NCBI GenBank assembly: GCA_016293435.1
Contig: JAEDEG010000003.1
Coordinates: 1 to 48,697, forward strand
Origin: Clostridia bacterium
Lineage (GTDB): Bacteria > Bacillota > Clostridia > UMGS1810
Length of the DNA: 48,697 nucleotides
Direction: 5' to 3'
The translations under genes were made by a program, and so were the position numbers. Under the pieces are notes generated by a model. It was not told the origin of the DNA, did not search any database, and worked only from the letters and a program-made list of their open reading frames with translations. This document shows, piece by piece, positions 41,170 through 47,316 of the stretch (positions are counted from its first letter, which is position 1; each line of letters starts with the position of its first letter).

Positions 41170-41290
41170 TTCAATAAGCGGCAAAGCCGCGTCATTCAAC
41201 GTTTTCAGTGGGAGATTGAACTCCCACTGAAAAAATTAAGATGTCCCCCGCCGCCTATAGAGGCGGGGGACATCTTAATTTAGTTATATT
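41170..41290 (-). repeat. Interspersed hairpin element, copy C
   Basis: A complete 121-bp copy in reverse orientation. Hairpin 1 is an 18-bp perfect stem with a 9-nt loop (41236-41280), followed on the minus strand by TTTTTT; hairpin 2 is CAGTGGGAG/CTCCCACTG and hairpin 3 GCGGC/GCCGC. It differs from copies B and D by one substitution and one extra base, both of which restore perfect pairing in hairpin 1. It fills much of the 313-nt gap between the convergent phoR and metH genes, 151 nt beyond metH and oriented with it. The rest of the gap holds the promoter at 41286-41314 and an orphan ribosome binding site (see findings). Confidence 0.9.
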
Positions 41291-41314
41291 AGACGATTAC
41301 ACTGCAAAGGTCAA
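41286..41314 (-). promoter_or_regulatory. Promoter reading into hairpin element copy C
   Basis: On the minus strand TTGACC (41309-41314), 17 nt, TAATAT (41286-41291). The -10 overlaps the first bases of the element. Its transcript would run through the element toward the 3' end of phoR, antisense to it. Confidence 0.6.
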
Positions 41315-41441
41315 ATAGATATGCCGAGTTTTTTGCTACGGCATTATCATACGGATCAGACCTCCTTTATATACTTTGAGTAATACTATGTTTATCTAAC
41401 GCTTTACGATATCCGCCGCAAGCATATTTAATACCACATCG

Positions 41442-43853
41442 TCATTTTTTTAAACCATAATTTATTTCTTCCGCATATCTGACAGATTCCATGGCATCCT
41501 TTGCATATTTGTCTGCTCCCATAGAATCGGCATATTCCTGAGTAAGCACTGCTCCGCCAACGATAACCTTTGTGCCGGCAAGCTCCGAATGAATCAGCTT
41601 CACTGTTTTTTCCATTGCAGGAACCGTTGTCGTCATCAGAGCACTGAGCCCTACCAACGGAGCATTGTTTTTCTTTGCACATTCTAAAATATCCTGCGGG
41701 GCAACATCTTTGCCAAGGTCTATAACATCAAAGCCGTAATTTTCCATAAGAGCTTTAACGATGTTTTTTCCTATATCATGGATATCTCCTTCAACCGTTG
41801 CAATAACCACGGTGCATTTTTTCTCCTGCCTGTCACCATTTGCTGCCATGCTTTCTTTTACGGCATCAAAAGCGGCCTTGGCAGCATCTGCGCTTATTAG
41901 AAGCTGTGGCAGATAAACAGTTTTTTCTTCAAAGCCTTTTCCCACCACATCAAGCGCAGGAACAATCTCGTTGTTTATAACGTCAAGAGCACTTTGGGTT
42001 TCCAGTGATTTTTTTGCTAAATTATATGAGCTTTCTTTCAGCCCTTTTATAATTGCCGATTTGAGAGTAATATCTTCCAAAGTCGATTTTGGCTTTGCGT
42101 CCAAAACCTGAGAAGTCACTGTCACGCTGCCGGCAAAATCAATATAATCGGAACAGTTTTCATCCAGACCCGAAAGTGCCAGATAGCTGTAATATGCCTT
42201 CATCATTTCGACAGAATGAGGATTTATGATAGCTCCCGAGAGCCCTTTGCCAAGTGCCATGGTAAAGAAAATTGAGTTAATCATTTCTCTTGCCGGCAGA
42301 CCGAACGAAACATTAGAAACACCGAGACTGGTCAGACCACCGCGCTTGCTGATTTGCTCCAGTGCATCGAGTGTGCACACCGCACCCGACGAATCGGTGC
42401 TGATTGTCATTGCAAGAGTATCTACAATAATATCCTTTTTGGCAATGTCGTATTCTGCGGCTTTGGCATATATTTTCTCTGCGATTTTCACTCTTTCGGA
42501 TGCTGTGGCGGGTATGCCGTTTTCATCAAGAGTCAGAGCCACCACCAGACCTCCGTATTTTTTGACAAGCGGGAACACAGCCTCCATGCTCTCTTGTTTT
42601 CCGTTTACCGAGTTTATCATGGGCTTGCCGTTGTATATTCTAATGGCTCGCTCCATTGCAGCAATGTTGGTTGTATCAATCTGCAAAGGCAAATCCGTAA
42701 CTGTCTGCAAAGATACAATTACCTTTTCCATCATTTTACATTCGTCAATTTCCGGCAGTCCCACGTTCACATCAAGCACATGAGCGCCGGCATCCACCTG
42801 CTTAAGGCCTACATCCAATATATAGTCAATGTCCGAATTGCGCAAAGCCTCCTTAAAGAGCTTTTTGCCGGTTGGATTGATTCTTTCGCCAATGATTACA
42901 GGTTTTTTTCCAAATTCTACCGCGTGAGTATACGAAGAGATAACGGATATGTTTTTTTCTTCAACAGGTTTTGGCTTGTAGCCGTCAAGCTTTTTTGTCA
43001 AAGCCTGTATATATTTGGGTGTTGTGCCGCAGCATCCGCCCATTATATGCACGCCATAGTCTGCAATTTCAGCCATAATATCTGCAAATTCATCTTCTTT
43101 TATGTCGTAGGTGGTTACTCCGTTTTTAAATGACGGCAATCCGGCATTGGGATTTACTATAATCGGTACCGATGAAACCCGGCTGAGCCTTTTTACAACG
43201 GGCTTCATCTGAGAGGGACCGAATGAACAGTTTAGCCCTATAGCATCTGCGCCCAAACCCTCTAAGCATGCACACACCGCCTCGGGGCTTGCTCCGGTCA
43301 TAAGCTTTTCGTTTGTGTCATATGCATTTGTTACAAACACGGGGAGACTGCTGTTTTCTTTTGCTGCAAGAAGCGCCGCTTTTGTTTCATACAAATCGTT
43401 CATTGTTTCAATCAGTATGAGGTCTACCCCACATTTTGTGCCAATTCGCACACTTTCGGCAAAAAGCTCACAAGCATCATCAAAATCAAGATTTCCAAGC
43501 GGCTTTAACAGCTTTCCGCAGGGACCTATGTCAAGTGCAATATAATGTTCGTTTGAATTTGTACACAGCTCAATCGCTTTTTTTGCATTGCTGACTGCCG
43601 CACTGATAACTTCTCCAAGAGAGTATTTTGCATTTTCTCCGAATTTTAGCTTGTTTGCTCCGAAGGTATTGGTTTTTAAAATATTGCATCCCGCGTTTAA
43701 ATAATCAAGATGTATTGCAGTTATTTCATCGCCTTTTTCTATGTTCCATACCTCAGGCAATTCACCGCTTTCAAGACCCTTTTTTTGAAGAAGTGTTCCC
43801 ATTCCTCCGTCAAAAAACAGCATTTTATTTTTGATGGAATCTAATATATTCAT
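41442..43853 (-). CDS. metH: B12-dependent methionine synthase MetH lacking the activation domain
   Basis: Transfers the methyl group of methyl-tetrahydrofolate to homocysteine through cobalamin. 803 residues in four parts: homocysteine-binding barrel (about 1-290, with zinc ligands in GLNCSFGP and GGCCGTTP), pterin-binding barrel (about 310-570, GERINPTGKK), cobalamin cap (about 590-670) and cobalamin-binding domain with the lower-ligand motif DIHDIG (690-695). Full-length MetH is about 1200 residues; the missing reactivation domain is encoded by the upstream gene (43884-44582), 30 nt away in the same operon. No SAM or cobalamin riboswitch precedes the operon. Confidence 0.95.
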   Translation of the reverse strand: MNILDSIKNKMLFFDGGMGTLLQKKGLESGELPEVWNIEKGDEITAIHLDYLNAGCNILKTNTFGANKLKFGENAKYSLGEVISAAVSNAKKAIELCTNSNEHYIALDIGPCGKLLKPLGNLDFDDACELFAESVRIGTKCGVDLILIETMNDLYETKAALLAAKENSSLPVFVTNAYDTNEKLMTGASPEAVCACLEGLGADAIGLNCSFGPSQMKPVVKRLSRVSSVPIIVNPNAGLPSFKNGVTTYDIKEDEFADIMAEIADYGVHIMGGCCGTTPKYIQALTKKLDGYKPKPVEEKNISVISSYTHAVEFGKKPVIIGERINPTGKKLFKEALRNSDIDYILDVGLKQVDAGAHVLDVNVGLPEIDECKMMEKVIVSLQTVTDLPLQIDTTNIAAMERAIRIYNGKPMINSVNGKQESMEAVFPLVKKYGGLVVALTLDENGIPATASERVKIAEKIYAKAAEYDIAKKDIIVDTLAMTISTDSSGAVCTLDALEQISKRGGLTSLGVSNVSFGLPAREMINSIFFTMALGKGLSGAIINPHSVEMMKAYYSYLALSGLDENCSDYIDFAGSVTVTSQVLDAKPKSTLEDITLKSAIIKGLKESSYNLAKKSLETQSALDVINNEIVPALDVVGKGFEEKTVYLPQLLISADAAKAAFDAVKESMAANGDRQEKKCTVVIATVEGDIHDIGKNIVKALMENYGFDVIDLGKDVAPQDILECAKKNNAPLVGLSALMTTTVPAMEKTVKLIHSELAGTKVIVGGAVLTQEYADSMGADKYAKDAMESVRYAEEINYGLKK

Positions 43854-43883
43854 ATGTGTTTGTCCTTTCGCTGTAATATTATA

Positions 43884-44582
43884 TCAGCAGTTTCTTCTGA
43901 AAGCGCAGTCAGTTTTTGCGCATTCCTCACAACCGATTTTTATGCATCCCTCGTTTGTTTCAGATAATCCTATCATTCCCGTAACCGATTTTGAGGGTGT
44001 TAAAATAAGCTTGTCCGTAACACAAATTCCGCATCTTATGGGAGCTGTGAGCAGGGATATAATATTTTCCTGAAATTTGAGTGAAAAATCTCCGTATCCG
44101 GGGCTAAATCTCGGTCTCATAAAAAGACCGTCTTTTTCAAAGCTTTTGCCAATCTCGGCCTGCCATACATCCACATAGCATTCTATTGCCTCGGCACCAA
44201 TAGCTGAGGCCGCCAGCGCTCCGAGAGGCGAAGCGTGGGATTGACGGGCAATAAAGCGGTCTGTTTCGCTTCCTATCGTCATGGCAAATATAACCGCCGC
44301 CTTGCATCCCCTCAAGTTTTTTGAAAGGTTGCGTGAGCTAATAATCATATTGTCAATGACAATTTCATCTCCTCCAATGCCTTGTATTTTTTTTACGACA
44401 AAAGCCCCCTTCGGATTGAGGCTGCTGTGCACCTTCGGCACGAGAGCATCGATCAAAGCCTTCAGCTCATCGCTTGCCTGACCCTTTTGCCCCATATATC
44501 TGAGAATTTCTCTTTTTCGAAGCTGTATTTTATCCTTAGAAAGCCTGTGACTGTATACAGTATCATAATTAAATTCTGTCAT
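43884..44582 (-). CDS. Stand-alone methionine synthase activation domain
   Basis: A 232-residue protein corresponding to the C-terminal S-adenosylmethionine-binding activation domain of MetH, which re-methylates oxidised cobalamin. The RPRFSPGYGDF motif is the SAM-binding signature (RxxxGYG). IGAEAIECYVDVW and a C-terminal Cys cluster (CEECAKTDCAFRRNC) are also seen; the latter is common in the stand-alone clostridial form. It is the first gene of the operon with metH. The start is preceded by AAGG at about 12 nt, a weak spacing. Confidence 0.9.
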   Translation of the reverse strand: MTEFNYDTVYSHRLSKDKIQLRKREILRYMGQKGQASDELKALIDALVPKVHSSLNPKGAFVVKKIQGIGGDEIVIDNMIISSRNLSKNLRGCKAAVIFAMTIGSETDRFIARQSHASPLGALAASAIGAEAIECYVDVWQAEIGKSFEKDGLFMRPRFSPGYGDFSLKFQENIISLLTAPIRCGICVTDKLILTPSKSVTGMIGLSETNEGCIKIGCEECAKTDCAFRRNC

Positions 44583-44617
44583 ATTATATTATAATCCTTC
44601 TTAATAATATTACAGAT

Positions 44618-44646
44618 ATTTTACCATATTTTATACAATTTTTCAA
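44618..44646 (-). promoter_or_regulatory. Promoter of the methionine synthase operon
   Basis: On the minus strand TTGAAA (44641-44646), 17 nt, TAAAAT (44618-44623). The transcript would have a leader of only about 30 nt, so no riboswitch can precede the operon. Confidence 0.7.
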
Positions 44647-44800
44647 TGCTTTTATTTTTGAAATACAAAAAAATAAGATATTTTCCATTGACATTTAATC
44701 GGTATTGTGTTATCACCCGAGTTTGCCTGAAAAAGGCAATAAAAGCCAATATATGTTTGACAACTGCAGAGTTTATACTGATGATTTTTCAATGGCAATA

Positions 44801-44829
44801 TTGAAACTATCTGAAAAATATGTTATAAT
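44801..44829 (+). promoter_or_regulatory. Orphan consensus promoter in the accessory gap
   Basis: TTGAAA (44801-44806), 17 nt, TATAAT (44824-44829), a full consensus. No convincing gene follows for more than 150 nt; a hairpin with a T-tract does (44916-44970). The gap 44583-45125 otherwise holds only the reverse operon promoter and the small ORF at 45001. Confidence 0.65.
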
Positions 44830-44835
44830 ATTGTC

Positions 44836-44970
44836 AGGAATAATTAACCATATGGAGAACATATGTCGATGTAGTATATTAGGGACGAAAAGTGAATAAA
44901 TCGGCTTAATATAGATAAAAGTAATGATTTGGTGACATATGAAAGTTACAGTCTTTACTTTTACCTTTTT
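44836..44970 (+). ncRNA. Possible small transcript ending at a hairpin
   Basis: From the promoter at 44801-44829 a transcript would start near 44836. It could end at a hairpin in which TAAAAGTAA (44916-44924) pairs with TTACTTTTA (44955-44963), with inner GTGAC/GTTAC pairing, followed by CCTTTTT. That predicts an RNA of about 135 nt. Its only reading frame is a 15-codon piece, so an RNA or a leader for downstream genes is possible. Confidence 0.3.
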
Positions 44971-45000
44971 AATTTATTTTAAATAATGAGAGTGATTTTA

Positions 45001-45099
45001 ATGAAGGAGTCAGTAAATTTAGGGCATGGATATAAGTATCAGTTTGTTCTGACTGCCGATTGTTCATGCCTTTTATATTTCACAGCAACATCATACTAA
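45001..45099 (+). CDS. Possible 32-residue peptide
   Basis: An ATG with GAGAGTGA upstream opens a 32-codon frame (begins MKESVNLGHGYKYQF, ends LYFTATSY) and stops 27 nt before the next gene. It may be a real small protein or a remnant. No family is recognised. Confidence is low because composition and length alone do not separate it from chance. Confidence 0.3.
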   Translation: MKESVNLGHGYKYQFVLTADCSCLLYFTATSY

Positions 45100-45125
45100 T
45101 AATTTTAGCTAAGTAGAGCGGTAAA

Positions 45126-45521
45126 ATGAAAAAGATAATATCGGTATTATTGGTTTTTACAATGCTTAGTTCAATAGTCAATGTGTCTTTTGCGGAAGAA
45201 ATTGAGCAAGGTAGCGTTACTTCATATGGCGTTTCGTCTATAAGTGAAAAAGAATTAAATGATATAGTTACGAATATTGGTACGGGAATGGTATCTGTTC
45301 AATATTCAGATGATGAAGAAAGCGACAGTTGTATTCCGAGCAAAGCTCAGTTGATTTCAAACGGAGATAAGCAAAATATTGCTATGACACCGGAAAAAAC
45401 GGCAAATAATAGCCTTACAACTTATTCAGCAACGGACTTTACATTTAACGCACATCTTCTGACATCATTTAACACAATAACCGGTCCGACAATTGGAAAC
45501 GGTGCAAACGAACCGAAATAA
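45126..45521 (+). CDS. Small secreted protein of unknown function
   Basis: A 131-residue protein. The N-terminus is a clear signal peptide (MKKIISVLLVFTMLSSIVNVSFA, cut before EEIEQG). The mature part is about 108 residues, acidic and rich in Ser, Thr and Asn, with one Cys and no known motif. Only a weak GAGCGG lies before the ATG. The frame that follows the stop codon (45522-45605) is open in another phase and encodes a very basic stretch, so a frameshift that truncated a longer protein is possible. The next gene, a cytoplasmic protein of unknown function, starts about 100 nt later. Confidence 0.6.
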   Translation: MKKIISVLLVFTMLSSIVNVSFAEEIEQGSVTSYGVSSISEKELNDIVTNIGTGMVSVQYSDDEESDSCIPSKAQLISNGDKQNIAMTPEKTANNSLTTYSATDFTFNAHLLTSFNTITGPTIGNGANEPK

Positions 45522-45623
45522 GCACACGAAAAAAAGATCGGGTGCCCCAAGTAAGGCGATTAAGAAGCCCGGTTGTAAAAGCAGATCAAATAAAAAGAAA
45601 CCATGATTAGCGGAGGGAAGAAA

Positions 45624-46160
45624 ATGAACTCAAAACTAAGTAGCATTATGAAAAACGGTGAACTTGTGGCATTATACTCAGATGAAAATAACTCAGAAAA
45701 TTTTATGGTTGGATATATTTGCAGAATGAAAGATAACAAAATAATGATTTTGAATGTTGGTATTCACGGTGAGTATGATGGATTTACGGGGATATATGCA
45801 GATGACATATTCAGAATAGAAACCGGGAGCAAATATCTGAATAAGATTGAATTATTACAGAATTTCAACACCGATGAATTTAAGTATGATGAATGTGATG
45901 ATATATTTTGCAGTTTAATAAAAATGGGTGTTGACAACAAAAAAATAGTATCATTGGCTAATGAAGGTGGTGAAGAAATCAGAGGTTTTGTACTTGAAAA
46001 TAGTAAAACGCTCAACATTAAAGAAATTGATGAATATGGAGAAGTTGATGGTGAGAATATTATCAAAATTGAAGATGTATGTAAAATTACAGTCGATGAT
46101 GTGGAATGTCGTGATATAAAAAAACTGTATGAACTAAAAAAGATTAAAAAAAGATATTAA
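45624..46160 (+). CDS. Protein of unknown function with an internal duplication
   Basis: A 178-residue cytoplasmic protein. It seems to contain two copies of a beta-rich module of about 50 residues: GYICRMKDNKIM...GEYDGF...ADDIFRIETGSKYLNKIELL (about 29-78) and GFVLENSKTLNI...GEVDGE...IEDVCKITVDDVECRDIKKL (about 119-168), sharing GE-x-DG and the DI/DV-x-+I spacing. This looks like an SH3- or Sm-like fold; the function is unknown. I chose ATG 45624, preceded by GGAGGG, over the in-frame ATG 45603. It follows a small secreted protein, so an immunity or regulatory partner is one possibility. Hairpin element copy D lies 55 nt downstream. Confidence 0.65.
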   Translation: MNSKLSSIMKNGELVALYSDENNSENFMVGYICRMKDNKIMILNVGIHGEYDGFTGIYADDIFRIETGSKYLNKIELLQNFNTDEFKYDECDDIFCSLIKMGVDNKKIVSLANEGGEEIRGFVLENSKTLNIKEIDEYGEVDGENIIKIEDVCKITVDDVECRDIKKLYELKKIKKRY

Positions 46161-46189
46161 ACAAAATTGTACACTTTTTAAGATTTCTC

Positions 46190-46218
46190 TTGAAAAAGGC
46201 GCAATTATCTGTTAGAAT
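46190..46218 (+). promoter_or_regulatory. Promoter reading into hairpin element copy D
   Basis: TTGAAA (46190-46195), 17 nt, TAGAAT (46213-46218). The -10 overlaps the first three bases of the element. recO lies downstream of the element on the same strand. Confidence 0.6.
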
Positions 46219-46335
46219 ATAACTAAATTAAGATGTCCCCCGCCTCTATAGGCGGCGGGTGACATTTAATTTTTTCAGTGGGAGTTCAATCTCCCACTGA
46301 AAACGTTGAATGACGCGGCTTTGCCGCTTATTGAA
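46216..46335 (+). repeat. Interspersed hairpin element, copy D
   Basis: A complete 120-bp copy identical to copy B at 22454-22573, with the same three hairpins and the same two imperfections in hairpin 1. It lies in the 207-nt gap between the unknown protein at 45624 and recO, 32 nt before the recO start. Confidence 0.9.
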
Positions 46336-46367
46336 AAAGCATAATTTCTATAAACACGAGGTAGACT

Positions 46368-47144
46368 ATGTCTGTAACAAAAGCAAAAGGAATAGTTTTA
46401 AAATATTGTAATATGAACGATAACGACAGGCTTTTTACTCTGTTTTGTCCCGGTATAGGCAAGGTAAGTGCGCTCTCAAAGGGCATACGATCCCACAAGC
46501 ATAAGGATTTTGCAGCACTTCAGCCGTTTTGCTACAGCGAATTTGTCATAGACACCTCCCGCGGCCTTGGCTATATTTCTTCGGCTCAGGTTTTAGAGAG
46601 CTTCTATGATCTGCGCAGCAGTGTAGAAAAGATGAGCCTTGCATCATATATTTCCGATTTGGTTTCTGGTCTGGCAGACGAAATAATGTATGATGATGAC
46701 TTTTTTCGTTTCACCTTAAATACACTCTATGTATTATCCAAAACTCCCGATTCAGGCTCTGCCGGTTTTACTGCCGAGCTCTTAAAGCTCAAGGCAATTT
46801 ATGAATTGAAAACCGTGTGTGTTGCAGGCTATATGCCCGATATGAACACTTGCTTTTATTGCCAAAGTTCAAAGGAGCTCAAATATTTTGATGTGTGGGA
46901 GGGCGGTGCTGTTTGTGAGGACTGCTGGGATAAGGGCACCCCGTCAGAGCTGGAAAAGCTGTCTTGTGGCGCGCGAAGTATGATTGACTTTATATGCAAA
47001 GCAGATTATAAATCGGTTTTCAAATTCAATGCTTCTCCCGAAACCGTAGACGAGGTGAATCGAATAGGGGAGATTTATCTCATAAACAAGCTCGAATTTG
47101 TGTCGGCACAGCTGGAGTATTTTAAAAGTATTATAACTCCGTGA
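46368..47144 (+). CDS. recO: DNA repair protein RecO
   Basis: Loads RecA onto SSB-coated single-stranded DNA with RecR (RecFOR pathway). 258 residues. The N-terminal OB fold begins KAKGIVLKYCNMNDNDRLFTLFCPGIGKVSALSKGIR; a helical domain and a four-cysteine zinc finger (CFYCQSSKELKYF and CEDCW) follow. The length matches the family. GAGG precedes the ATG. The transcript probably starts at the promoter in front of the hairpin element, or just after it, and ends at the terminator at 47174-47198. Confidence 0.94.
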   Translation: MSVTKAKGIVLKYCNMNDNDRLFTLFCPGIGKVSALSKGIRSHKHKDFAALQPFCYSEFVIDTSRGLGYISSAQVLESFYDLRSSVEKMSLASYISDLVSGLADEIMYDDDFFRFTLNTLYVLSKTPDSGSAGFTAELLKLKAIYELKTVCVAGYMPDMNTCFYCQSSKELKYFDVWEGGAVCEDCWDKGTPSELEKLSCGARSMIDFICKADYKSVFKFNASPETVDEVNRIGEIYLINKLEFVSAQLEYFKSIITP

Positions 47145-47173
47145 TTTTTTTATTGTTAAAAATTAGATAAAAC

Positions 47174-47198
47174 AGTGCGGCTTTGACCGCACTTTTTT
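47174..47198 (+). terminator. Intrinsic terminator after recO
   Basis: AGTGCGG (47174-47180) pairs with CCGCACT (47187-47193) around a 6-nt loop, followed by TTTTT. Confidence 0.9.
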
Positions 47199-47247
47199 CT
47201 TATTATACATAAAATTTACCCAAAATGGAAAAAATTAAAATAAACGC

Positions 47248-47276
47248 TTGAAATTTTCAGCAATTTGTTATACAAT
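47248..47276 (+). promoter_or_regulatory. Promoter of ppdK
   Basis: TTGAAA (47248-47253), 17 nt, TACAAT (47271-47276), about 35 nt upstream of the ppdK start. Confidence 0.75.
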
Positions 47277-47316
47277 TATGTAGATAATTCAGAATATAAA
47301 TTGGAGGTAATTGGAA

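Noticed and set aside
44583..44640. SAM or cobalamin riboswitch before the methionine synthase operon
   Set aside because: The promoter at 44618-44646 leaves a leader of about 30 nt, too short for either class.
44705..44899. 64-codon forward frame in the accessory gap
   Set aside because: It has no good ribosome binding site and its middle contains the consensus promoter at 44801-44829; composition is not coding-like.
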